64,000 bases of DNA. Source: Marasmius tenuissimus. Its lineage: Eukaryota; Basidiomycota; Agaricomycetes; Agaricales; Marasmiaceae. Under the pieces are notes generated by a model. That model was given only the letters and a program-made list of their open reading frames with translations. It was not told where the DNA came from and did not search any database. The DNA lies in the NCBI GenBank assembly GCA_029532415.1, contig JAQOTA010000055.1:372001-436000 (forward strand), written 5' to 3'. Positions 1 through 12,200 of the stretch are shown here, one piece after another. The position numbers were made by a program, and so were the translations under genes. Position 1 is the first letter of the stretch; every line of letters starts with the position of its first letter.

Positions 1-1447
1 TAACGCTGCTCACAGCACTGTGAGTTCATAAACTGTTCTGCCTGAGAACGTTCCTGAACGGTTTTTCTTCCCTTCAGTACTTCAACATCAATTCCTCTTC
101 AGTGTTCTGCTCATGATCTAGCCCAAGCCGGCCGCCCGTAAGAGTCCTGACGAGTGTAAGTTGATTCCAGACCTCTCCCCGACACGACGAACTGGATCGA
201 TATACGGACGAGTAGCGATGTTTTACTTCTCTCGCGCTCCTCTCAAGCATTGGGATTGGTACTTCATCGACGAGCTGGCGTAGTAAACATCGAAAAATGG
301 CAGAATTTATTTTCAACGGCTGCGAATGATATACAGATAGACCTAGCAATATGACGGTGGCGATCGTCGAGCTAATAATGCTCCGTTGTCCGATGCACAT
401 AAGAATTCCTTTACAGCCCTTTCCGAAAAGGTTGGCACGCATTTCGCAGGTTGTAGATATAGAAAAATAAAATTGGTGAACGTAGACGGTGGTTCCGCCC
501 ATTCGGTCGATGTTTCGGAGTGATTGTCAGTGGCTCGAGACGTGTTTGATGCGGCTTTGGAGATGTTTGATGTGGATCTGAAGGTGTTTGAAGCGGGTTC
601 ACTGCTGCTCGTATCTCTTCCCCTCGCTCAACCTTCTTGATTTATTTTTCTATAAGCTTGTGCCATACTTTTCGCAAAGGGCTGTAATCCTTTGACGTCG
701 ATCGAGATGTGTTCCGATGCAACGGTGCTTGAATCTCAGTGATCACCCATGGAACTCCTGATTAAACCATCCGTTTATTTTCATCGAAAGATGACGCCGC
801 ACACCGTAGCCACGAAGAATAGACGATCACCCGCGAGCCCAGACCAACAGAGATAGCCGACCTTGTTAGATCTTGTCTGAGGACGGCGGTTTAATGGTCA
901 ACCAACGTCGGCTTGAGTCCTCTCAGAGTTCTTCTCGGTAGTAGAACCGGGGTTAGAAGTGAGTAAACTTGGAGATCTTTAATCGATCTCGGACGAGGGA
1001 TGCAGTCTATGACGGTAAACATATTGGTTTCGTCCAGGTTCTCAAAGTCGGTCCGACTCACCGACCCTGGGCTAATGCACTACTTTATGACTGAACCAAC
1101 GGACGTCTAAACCATTTCGTACTTAGTCATACAAAGGCCAACCTACCTACCCATTATTAATCGACAGCATAACTACTCTACGTATTCCAACTAAAACCGT
1201 TCCGAAACAGTACAATGCAAAAACGATAGCCAAGACGAAAGGAAGGACAGAAGAAAAGATGGACCATGCGAGCGCGGGTAAATTGGGAAACATACGTGCG
1301 TGCGATAGTGCTAATATACAGATGAGTTTGATGAGGGGGTTTCAAAGCAACGAGGACTAGGAGCATAAAATGAGGAAATAAAAGATATACTAAGATGCAA
1401 GGTGACTTTTCTGAAGCGATGAAGAAGTCGTAGATCATAGATTAATG
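1..1447. other. Gap without recognisable gene
   Basis: This stretch lies 3' of the histidine kinase gene. The longest open frame here (minus strand, 74-502, 142 codons) has no recognisable motif, no visible intron context and no homolog within the window. I see no convincing gene, only a short imperfect tandem repeat near 542-601. Confidence 0.5.
542..601. repeat. Three imperfect 20-21 bp tandem units
   Basis: Three successive units share the core TGTTTGA(T/A)G(C/T)GG. They account for the repetitive short minus-strand open frame across this point, which I do not regard as a gene. Confidence 0.5.
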
Positions 1448-4400
1448 TCATGAGCCAGAGTTGACACTGGTCCGATGAGTATGTCGTTTGCGACGTAAAT
1501 CGGCCTGTTTGAGAATGTTTTTGATTGAAGATTCCGAGACCGGTTTGGTGAGGACACTGCACAAGAAATGACAACAGTCAGCGAAACGAAGCATGGCTCA
1601 GATCCAAATGAACTTACACGTCCACCCCTGCCTTCAGATACTCTTCTTGATCTGGAAATGACGGATAAGTACGTCAGCGAAGCCACTAAATAGAAAGTCC
1701 AAACTCACCTGGTAACAATGCATTACCCGTCAGACCGATAACATAATCCCTCCGACCCAACCTCCTCAAAATCTCCACTGTTCTCAACCCAGACAACGTA
1801 GGCATCTGGTTATCTAGGAACACTACCGCAAACTTCGACAACGGATTCTGCGTGTTTACGGATGCATTTCCAGAATGAACGCTGGCAACCTCGCCCGGAT
1901 CCGGAGGTTCCTCATCCGTCGACATGCGCGGCCCCATGTACCCATCGCCCAGGTCCTCGAACGTCACGGTCTTTGTGATGGAAGGCGAAAATTGACTCTC
2001 CAGTATCGACTTCAATGCGACCTCCCCATTCTCGGCTGTACAGACATCACAACCGAGCCGTGATAACATCCTCGCCATCATCATCCTTGTAACTTTATCA
2101 TCGTCGACGACGAGAACGGGGAGACCACGGTCAAACTCGACTTGGGATGGAATCACTGATGAACTCGTCCGATCGAAAGACCTGTCAAAGGCGGCCATGG
2201 ATGAATTAGATGGTGGTCTGGGGCCAGCCAGAGTAGAAGACGCGGAGGGCACAGTATCAGTACGAGGCGTCGAGCGGCTCGGTAGCGAAATGAAATTCGG
2301 CCGTCCATTGGCACCGGTTGTTTGGGAAGTTGACGGCGGGGACGGAGGAGGGGGAGGAGTAGAAGGTATGGGCGAGTCGGAAGATTGTCGTTGTATCATC
2401 TCATAGTCGTTATTCCGTAAAGGGGAGCTCTTCGGGGCATCTAAATCTGGCGTCTGAGGAACGGGGGACTCAGAGAAAGAGAGTAAATCCATGAGCCTGG
2501 AGGATCCAGCTGATTTTTCTGTGGCAGGCGTCGGTAGAGGACTCGCTGAGGGAGAGCCTGGACCTTTCAACAATGACGAGAAACCTGACGATAGCGACTC
2601 TTGGCGGTGGACGACGAGCTCAATGTTACCACCTGTGTTAGACATATTCGATGAGACGCCGCTGTAGCACGCACGACGAAAACATACCTTGTTCCATCAG
2701 CATGCTATGAGTCAAGGCACTCGGCTTCGGCATTGAAGAGATTTCAGAAGCACTCAAGGCAGCAGCATCGACCGCCAACGGCAACGTATTATGATGGCTC
2801 AACGCTGCCGGAGACTCGTTCAACCTCGCCGCCGACCGAATCTTCGCTAAATCTTCGCCAACAGACCCATCATCCGAGTCGACGTTGGACCCCGAAGGAA
2901 TCAATGCCTGTCTCCCAACACCCAACGGAAGCTCCACCCAGAACGTCGACCCCTTCCCAACTTCCGAACTAACACCGAGACGTCCACCACTAAGCTTCAC
3001 AATATTTTTGACCAACGCCAACCCAAGACCGGTACCTTTGCCACCTTGCTGTCTTCCTTTCTCGGTTTGGTTGAACGCCGCTAGACGGAGTCGGAAATTC
3101 CTAGTTAGTCGCACAGCCAGTGTCCAAATGAAGCATCATTAAACCCACAGAAAAGTTTTCCCCGTGTCAATTCCGACTGCTCTATCCCACATCCCGTGTC
3201 AGATACCTCAATCCTGATAAGGATAGTAGGCGGTGGTGTCCCATCGTTCCCATATTTTGAATGGATAATGTTGTGCTGAACGAGTTTCGACGCCGACAGC
3301 TGCGCCGCCATCGTATCCTGGCGGTCATCATGGTTCGGTATGCCGTCGGGTCCAATAGAAGGTAATATAAGCCGTGTCGTTACTGAAACCGTCCCTCCCT
3401 CAGGTGTGAATTTACACGCATTGCTGTTGAAGGGGCAGTGAGAAGATTAGTCCAGAAGTAGCGTACGACCGCAGGGTGATAACCATCCCACTTACCTAGC
3501 CAAGTTCGTGACGATCTGCCTGAACCTCGCCTCGTCGCCTATAACCACGCCGTCAACATCAGGATGCTCCTTCAAGTGTCTCTGAATCGCATCCTCCTGC
3601 TCGTCCATCGCTTGGTAAGCCGCCCGCCGCGCGACCTGAGCGTGAGTTTTTCCCCATCAATTGATTTGTTCAGTGTCAAAGCGTATTTCGGCGGATACGT
3701 ACCAGGTCTATGTTCGGATCCAATGTTGTGATAAGGTTCAACTTTTTCGCCTCGCTAGTCAGCCGGAGCGGGATAAACATAGATCTCATGGCCTGATGGA
3801 AAACGTATGGCTAAAAGAGTGAGACAGCGGTCTGTCAGCCTCCGAGCAAATCGAGGACACGTTGAAACATACTCTGTTGACCAGTTCAAATTGTCCACTG
3901 TCTATCTTGTTACTGTGTGCGTGTCAGTATCAGTCACCGATCGAAGGCTAGAAGGTGAACGGAGGCGGGTCGCTTACAAGTCCAGCACGTCATTCAACAC
4001 TAAAACCGCGGTCCCAGTATATAGTCAGCTCTGGTCCAGTGCGTGGTCGAAAACCGCTTTGATACTCACCTTGTGACATCATCCTCAAGCTGCCCATGAG
4101 TGCGTCGAATTCAATGTCCACGTCCTTCGACACGGTCCCCGAGGCCTCCATGTTCTGAACGGCGAGCACTATAGCGTACAAACACCGGTCAGATAAGGTC
4201 GGAAGTAGAAATAGTTTGAGACTGACAGGCAGCATTGAGCGGCACTCGGACCTCATGAAAGACGTATCTTGGATAAATGCGTAAGTAAACCATATACGGA
4301 AAAGGCTGAACCAAGACTCACGAAGTCAGACGGTACTTGGACTCTGCTGTCTTGCGCTCGTTGATCTGCGCCCGCTGGGTGGCTTTGAACTGCACCTTGA

Positions 4401-6073
4401 CCTGTAGTCGGAGGGAGAACATCCGTCGCTCGCTCTGGAGATCCACACCATCAGCCGTTTTTCGGTGGAAAGCAAGCATCCAGAAGTACCTTTTCGATGA
4501 TATTGTGAACGTAGAGTAGGACTGGAGGGAGTTGTTTAGCGGTGGTAATGAGTCATGAGTCGAGGAATCGATCTTACTTGCATGAAACACCAGAAAGTTG
4601 GCCATAGCTGGAAACACGAAGATCGATCTGTGGGTGGACCAGCGGATGCGTTTGATGACAGCTTACATCGGATCCACGTATGACGATCGGGTATCATCAA
4701 GGCAGAAGACCTGGAGGTTGATAATGTGTCAAGGGTACGCTAGAAACAAGGCAATAAGGTGACTCACATCACGAAAAAGGTGATCACGCCCAAGAGTGTA
4801 GTGAACCGGTTCATTTTGAGTGCAAACAGGCCAACAGTTGGGTATGCGATGGTGTAGTAGAACAGTCCAATGAAGTCCCGGTTTGTTGGACATTCTGGGA
4901 ATATACGGTGGGCTTTATTGTACGTGCCGCAGGTGTACCTGGTGGAAGAGGTTATTGTACGCCTATCGTCGAGATTGGAAGAGCCTACATCACGAGCACA
5001 ATTTGGAAAGCCCTATAAAGAACGGTAAGGACGGCGTTGGTGGTGGATGTTGGGAGTATGCCACGTACCACAACCACACAGCAGCGCTCACGAAGATCTG
5101 ATAAAACCATGACCCTTTCCTCGGAAGGTCGTACATGACCATCAGTCTAAACATGGACGTCAACAAGGCATGTTTACACGAAGCAGGAAGACTGACGGTA
5201 TTGGAAAGCATAACGCAGGTCCGACCTTCAGCAGCGTAAGATGGTTGTGACTTGACTCCGCTAGGTGAAGGAGCACGCACCCCGTAGTAGGCAACTTTAT
5301 CTATCGGCGTCAACGGCCTGGGAACAAACCATAGACCCAACCCCCAGTTCACTGCAAACCATACTGCAGCAACGAGCGCAAGCATTTTCTTGGACTGCCA
5401 ATCCTCCTGTATCACATTTTTAGAGTTGAGCGTCGCAAGTGAGATAGTATCGACACACGTTGCGAAATTGTTCCTCCGAAGAACCTTCAAAAGGCCTTGA
5501 AAAGAAAAACTCAACCACGGTCGGCCACATGCGATAGCGCAGCTTCACGAGCAGACTTGAGCGGCCCCAAAAGCCATGTCCAGTATGGCCAGTCACAGCA
5601 CTCTCCTTGTCGTGAGCAGGATATGACAGCGTTGGAGGTGTCGCCCCTGATTTTATTTCCGCTGGGTCTGGGTCAGAACTCGCAGCAGTACTCTTTCCTA
5701 TCCGTCCGCTCGTCGCCCACGACTGCTCTACGACGACCTTTTCTGTTCTCCCTGCGTCACTGTGATCCTTCCACTCATCCTCCAGATCCTCTCGGCTCGG
5801 GTGTTCTGGTTCTTCGGGGGCGGTGTTTGATGCTGATAGAGGTACCGGGGCATGAATCCGTCTCGAAAAGTTGAACCACATCGACTTGACCCTGCTTGGG
5901 AAGGATCGCGAGCGATAACTTGAGGTCTGAGATACTGCTGGAGGCGGCAAAGACGAAGGCATGAGGGTGGTTCTACGTGTGTCGACGTTGCTGGAATATT
6001 TGAAATCCTGGTTTAATTCGTTCCATTTGAGAGTAGAAGAATCAGACGAGGATCCTACCAACAGAGGACGCAT
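1448..6073 (-). CDS. Membrane hybrid histidine kinase with C-terminal receiver
   Basis: Sensor kinase of a phosphorelay; fungal enzymes of this type pass phosphate via an HPt protein (Ypd1) to Skn7/Ssk1-type regulators. In order: a polar Ser-rich N-terminus (from the ATG at 6073), several hydrophobic segments (for example [19 protein letters not shown], then others down to about 4.6 kb), a charged signalling helix, the H box [11 protein letters not shown] with its phosphoacceptor His (about 4.25 kb), the N box [18 protein letters not shown]1 box SDTGCGI and G2 box [10 protein letters not shown] long Pro/Ser linker follows, then a receiver domain: acidic pocket VVDDD, phosphoacceptor Asp in VFLDNQMP, Thr in LTGNA and Lys in LTKPV. 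At least ten short introns are needed; total roughly 1,200-1,300 residues. No HAMP, PAS or GAF motif was seen, so the stimulus is unknown. The stop codon is at 1448-1450. Confidence 0.93.
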
Positions 6074-8179
6074 TTGAAGACCCTAGAGGGTCGTCTTTGG
6101 TCGACAGCTGGCTATAGCTGGGAGTGACGGTGAAGCAGTGAGAAAGAAGGAACCAAGAAAGAACAGTTCCCGACGTCACGCAGAAAAGTCATTGAGAAAT
6201 CCGCGGCTCGTCATTGCCGAAAGGGGTGCCTGACCTTTGTCCTACGTAACCACAAGCTTTCTCACGCGCGCGGAAAAATGGAAAATAATTCATTGTCCTC
6301 AAATGGCATGGAACCGTTCAAAATACGTACTTTGGAATATTTCAGACTGTTTCTGCGTAGCAGCTTCAAGCTTCAAGCTTCAAGACAGGGGGCAAAGAGC
6401 CACTAGAGGGCATTCCTTGAGACAATCTGATACGATACATGACAGGGAGGCAGATCCCCAGCAGTGACATCAGAGAGGAACAGCCAAGCGGCGTCACATC
6501 TGTGCAGAAACTGAGTCTGGACTCTGCGTACATGTTGTAACGTCTATGTTGTTATGCAGCATAAGCGGCCGACTCACGATTAGATCCCAATGAGAGAGGC
6601 TGGGGTACAGCAGCGCATACCCGACTCGCCTCCGTTAAAAATACATTCCCGGAGGCTTCACTCCCGACTGAGTGCCTGACACCGGATGAACACTGCAGAG
6701 GAGTGAAGAAGAGACCGGACGATTGCTGGAGGCAAATCGGCGGATGTTCCTAAAAACGCAACCATTACGATCACCCCGAGGTTTCCAAACAGAGGTCCTA
6801 GAGGCTAGAGCATTTGCTTGGTCTGGGGAATCCCATATTAACCTCGAAGCGTATAAATTGAGCGTACACTTGGGACGGTGACCTACAATACTTACGCGGG
6901 GCGCTCCACTGGCTTGACACCGTCAAGCACCAATGAGTCATGGTGCATGAATGGTGAACGATCAAAGAATGCCGCTGCAATGTCGGTCAATCTTGAGCTT
7001 GGTTCGGGGGGGGGGGGCTTCGAACGATCACCTGGAGCGCAGGGGAGGACGATACCAGGCTCTGTCTGTGGCTAAATTCAGGAGGAAAAGCGGCAGTACG
7101 GGCGACCCCTTTGGGATGATTTTTGTGGGGGGAGGTATTTCTAGAGTTCCTGAATCGCTCGATCATGAAGCTTGACTCTAGGGAAGGTTGAAGGTTGAAG
7201 CCTGTTGAAGCCTCTATGTAGGAGGGGAGTCCTCAGGCACCAGCGTACTCTACATTAGACGCCCCTATTAGCGCCCTGTGGCAGTGCGAGCTGGAAGACC
7301 GTAGTGGACTTTTGGTGGTGACTAGTCACTGAAACGGAGGAGCTGGAAGTTGATGATTTCAAACATAAAGCAAAGTGCCCATGATACAGAGCTTCGTGAT
7401 GTATATGATATTCTGGTAGCTTTTATTGAGGTGCTCCAGGGACATCTTCGACATCAGATGGCTCTCAGGTTCTGGAGATTGGAATTGTTGAGGAGAGGCA
7501 TAGATGAGCATGAGATGGTACAGCATTAAATTGTAGACGTTCCGAGGTCGATCCGGACTGGTGAAAATGATGGTTTCAAGTCAGTGACCTGCAGCAATGT
7601 CGATGTCGGAAAGAACGTCCTCAATCGTGAACAGAACCATGAAACGCACCTTGACAGAGCCCCAGAAGCACTCTTGCGCCAATTCCCAGTGCAGAGTTTT
7701 GATTCGATAGTGTGAAAGAACATCAGTACCGTTCGTGTGCAGTGTGCACGATTTGCAACCCCTGCGAGAGTAGAGGCAGCAAGAATTCGGTTTCAACGTG
7801 TCATATGGCGACTAGTGAAGAAGGACTGAAGAATCCCATTCCTGCAGGCGCAAGTAGAGGAAAAATTGATCATAATTGTAGTCAAAGTCGAGGAATGAAT
7901 AATGGTAGTGTAGCTTGGACCGCTGTGACATTGAATGGCAAGGAAAGGCCTTGTAAATTGAATGGCACATTATGGCAGGCCAAGTTCAGACTCCGACCGC
8001 GCCTCACATAACTTGCTCTCAACCCCCATTTCGACTCGAATAATTCTCGTTTTTCTCCCTATAATATTCATTTTCGCTCTTCATACGCTCCTATAGCTCT
8101 CCTTCTCTATTTAACTTCCTTCTTATAATTTTTTCCTCGCTGTCCTGTATATTTCCATTTCCAGAAGCTGTGGCAAAGC
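6074..8179. other. Divergent intergenic region, kinase/Snt2-like
   Basis: About 2.1 kb between two divergently transcribed genes. It holds three copies of a 7 bp unit AGCTTCA at about 6362-6384 and a run of 12 G at 7006-7017. The last 150 bases before the next ATG are pyrimidine-rich (8030-8165), as is common for fungal core promoters. The short open frames here show no recognisable protein. Confidence 0.55.
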
Positions 8180-11100
8180 ATGGCTACCACTGTGACTACC
8201 GACACTTCGACCCCTTCTTCCTCCTCCCAAGAGGAAGAAAAATATCCTGTCTTTCTCAGGAGTGGCCAACAGGTCCGAGTAAATGGTAAAAATTCACCTT
8301 TATATATCCCGGAATTTATTTCTAAAATCTTTCCCTGTCTTTCAAAAGATCACGTCTACTGTTCTCCCACCTGGACCGTGCGAGATGGGACCCCATATTC
8401 CGTGGCTCGCATAATGGAATTCCTCAGACCCGAGGGTAAAAAAGGTGTGGAAGGGGAATCTTTCCATTACACACGAGTCCGCCTAGCCTGGTACTACCGT
8501 CCCAGCGACGTTAGTGACCGCCCTGTAAACGACTCCCGCCTATTATTGGCTGCCATATATTCGGAAGTGTGCGACATCAATCAGATTCGCGCCAAATGCC
8601 ACGTTGCGCACCGTGACAAAATTTCTGACCTTGCAGGGTGGAAAAAGCGGCCGGATCGGTTCTACTTCAATCGCCTGTTCGATCCGTATATCAAGAAGGA
8701 GTTTGATGTTATACCATCGACGGATGTGAGGAATGGTGAGTCCTTTGGAGTCTTGTTTGAGTCATTTGAATAACGTAAGCGCGTTCTTGGGGTCAAAAGT
8801 TCCAGATGAGGTTCGAAACACGCTCATCAGCCGCTACGAGTATGTCGTAGCGGAGAAGGAGTTCATCCCAGACCTTACGGATGGGATTCGTTTGTGTGTT
8901 TCCTGCACAGAATGGTGTCCGAGGTTCGTGTTTTTAGTGTTTCACTTATTTGTTGCCTTCTCATAATCCTACTTTAGCCCGGATTCGGTACAGTGCGACC
9001 GGTGCAAGAACTACTTCCACATGGGATGTGTTCAGCCACCACTCCTTGCCAAACCCTCGAGAGGTTATGGCTGGACATGCGGTCCGTGTTCTAAGAGGCA
9101 CGAGGAGGAGGTAGATGGACGGGGTGTCCGTCACGGAACCCCCGGTGCTAGACCAGGAAACAAATCGAACGCACCAGCCGTTCGTGGTCGAGGGCGCCCG
9201 AGGAAAGATCGAACTCAGGCTGAGAAAGAGGAGAACATGACGGTTAAGCATTTCAAGATGTGGCCTTTTAGGTATTTCGGGTGAGTGGTTGATTCCTTTG
9301 GCTCTATCTTGCGTTTTCCTTTTGGTGTACGTGACTAACATTCGATACGACATAGAATGTATACCGTGGCGGAGGATACTTTAGGTGGGCAGTTCTCATG
9401 TTCTTTGATAGGAGTTGATTTTGAGTTCGACGATCCCAGATCCCGAGGATCTCATCTTCTGTAGGGCTGCGACCCGCGTTGGACCCAAGTACCAGCCTTT
9501 ATACCCAGAGTTCGGCAGCCAGCACATCGGCCCGGATGAGGAACGGGGAGAAGACAAGACCGTGGAGGTTTTGAGTGCATTGCACGACTTCACAAGTGCA
9601 GAATGTAAGCCATGCCATATCTTCTTGCACGAACAAACTCACTGACAACAATGCTTTAGTTGACGAAGGTACGTTTTCCGCAGTGCTTTAACAGCTTCGG
9701 ACTTCGGCTTACGGGGCCGTCAGTCGCGAAATGCTTGGCGAGCATCGTAAACGAGCGGGTAGGCAAAGGAAGGCCAGATCCCAGTGGAGTTGACTTCTTA
9801 ACTGAAGCCATCCGGCAATTGACCGATGCATCTATCAACGGACGCCCTTTGACTTCCGTCACAATAAGGACCATTGAGGCACCGCGTCATGAAAAGGTAT
9901 TACATAGAACGAATCTACCTCCTATGCTGTATCTGATCGACCTGGCTATTAGTGGAAAACACACCCGACGAAACATTACACGGATCACGACTGGACCGAA
10001 AACGAGAAGGAGACTTTCGAGGAGTCTATCAATGCTTACGGTGCTGAGTTGCGCTCTGTCCGTGATGACCTAGTGGTCAAGTCAATGCCCGAGGTTGTAC
10101 GGTACTACGGTCATTGGAAGAGGTACGATTACCCTCACCCTCTTACCCTACGCAGCGATAGTAACTGCATCTTCTATCTAGTCAAAAGCTTGGCGAACAG
10201 AACAAAAAGCTTCGTGAGGACGGTCCACCCCCCGAACCCACCTTCGCTCGTTACAAGTCACTCGAGTCAACCACCGAGGGTCAGACAGTTGGTCCGTCGG
10301 AGGATGCTGACGACGCTTCTGTCGTGGCGGCCCCTTCCAAACCTCCCAGTTGCGGAGCTTGCAGGACGAAAGAGTCTAAGAAGTGGTGGAAAGCACCCAA
10401 AGGACTTCAATCCAGCTTCCTTTGCGATAACTGTGGTTTGAATTGGCGCAAGTACGCCGACCTCAACGTCAGACCAGTGAGGGAAGAGTCTCTTCCTGCG
10501 CAAAAAGCGAAGACGTTGGAGAAGAGAGAGGGATCGCCGCTGAGTGCCCCGTCGACAAAACGGGTCAAGGTTAGTCTGATCAGCGATAGCTACCGCATAT
10601 ACTTATCCCAATCATTGCGGTGTAGACCTCCAGCTCTGGTTCTGTGCAATCCACCCCCCCTCCGCCATCGAACGTACCGCAGATACGTTGCAGTGCTTGC
10701 ATGAAGAACGGTCCTGTCGGACGAGTACTCAAGTGCACCAAGTGCGGTTTCCAGTGCCATGCTGGTAGGTACCCTTCTGAACTTTTAAGTCAACCACAAC
10801 CTCACAGTGTCTTATCTCTCAAGCATCATGTGGGGCGACAGTAGACCCGTCGGAGGTCGACAGGTGGGAGTGCGACTTGTGTCGGAACGACGAAGCATTG
10901 GAGGCTTCAGTGGTAAGCATCAGCTCTCTACATGAAGGTATAAAGCCCTGATCCATGTATGAAGTATCATGACTGCCTTCTTTGTCCACGAGAGCGACCT
11001 ATCGACGGGAAGACCTTCGGGCCATCGCCCGATACTTTCCTCAGAGCGTGTAAACCGACTGAGGGACAAGGTTGGGCACACGTTCTGTGTTCTGTTTTCA

Positions 11101-11990
11101 TGCCTGGTCTGGAGTTCACGGATTCGGGTCATCTGAAGGCAGTAGAAGGCCTGAGCACCCTTCCTCCCCACCGTTGGACATCGGTAAGTACCGTCGGATA
11201 ATTCCTTGTCTATCCCGACTTATACGTTGTCCTCATCTGCAGAGATGCTCGATCTGTCGCGAAAAGGAAGGCGCTGTCGTCAGATGTTGGCATTGTAGCA
11301 AGGATTTCCACGTCTCTTGTGCTTGGAGCGCGGGCTACAAATTCGGTTTCGAGAATCAACCAGTCAGTCAAACCTTTCCGCTTTCTTCACGTGACAATTT
11401 CTTAACGATCATGTAGGTTAAAAGCAGTCGCAGGGAAACTACAACTACTGCTACGTTCCAAGGTGAATCAGGCCTAATGGCCGCGGTGGTCATCTGTAAG
11501 GACCATGACTTCGCCAAACGTCGTATATACGATATATGCGAAACAGACGAAGGAGGCGAGGTACGTCTTCCCATGCAAGTCTTCTTGGACGCGAACCTTA
11601 CCTTGCTGCTAGTCCGCACTCCAAGTCTACTGCCGAGCCTATAAACAAGCGCCCATTGCCGAAACCTACGGGCTTCTTCGCAAAGCACGACGACTCGACC
11701 AAATTCTCAGCATTCAGCTAGAGACACCGCTCCCCGACCCGACATTGGACAACATCTCATGTTCTCAGTGTCAGACCCAGTATACCCCCGCCTTTTACCC
11801 AACTGATACCGGCGCATGGCTCTGTCATGCTTGCAACTTCAAGTCTCTTCCACCTCCCCCTGCAGCCACAGCTGACGTTGATATGGGTCCGCTCGCTGCG
11901 ACCACTCCGATTTCGTCGCCTTCACCAGAACCCATGGACGGCATTCTGCCCACACCCAATGGTGTTCATACCGTCCCCCCAGCGCACTAG
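8180..11990 (+). CDS. snt2: Snt2-like chromatin reader (BAH-PHD-ELM2-SANT-ePHD)
   Basis: Nuclear chromatin-binding protein. In budding yeast Snt2 works with Ecm5 and the Rpd3 deacetylase; in fission yeast it belongs to the Lid2 demethylase complex. Visible modules in order: a BAH domain in exon 1 (from about VFLRSGQQVRVNG to FYFNRLFDPY); a PHD finger (CVSCTEWCP, then CDRCKNYFHMGC and CGPC); an ELM2-like block with RVGPKYQP; a SANT domain (DWTENEKETFEESI ... VVRYYGHWKR, about 9.98-10.12 kb); a GATA-like finger CGACRTKESKKWW ... CDNCGLNWR; a PHD plus extended PHD (CSACMKNG; CLLCPRE; WAHVLCSVFMPG; CSICREKEGAVVRC; FHVSCA); a basic stretch YGLLRKARRLDQIL; and a last zinc knuckle CSQCQTQ ... CHAC. 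Many 50-60 base introns; the first is at about 8736-8799. Roughly 1,000 residues. Stop TAG at 11988-11990. Confidence 0.93.
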
Positions 11991-12200
11991 AGCTGCACTC
12001 TAACGTATCTCTCCTCCGATCATGATCTCCGTTCCGCTACGAATACGACCTAGAGATTGTCCGAACAGCGAAAAAATGGTTGCGGTTGTGCAAGATTCCT
12101 AGAATACAATGACAGCATACATATCAAAGCAAAGAGATGGCAGTATAGGGAAAAAAGGCATAAATAATGAATAGTAAAGTGTAGCTCCAGATTAGTTATT

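Noticed and set aside
74..502. 142-codon minus-strand frame with one hydrophobic stretch
   Set aside because: No recognisable motif, no intron context and no relative in the window.
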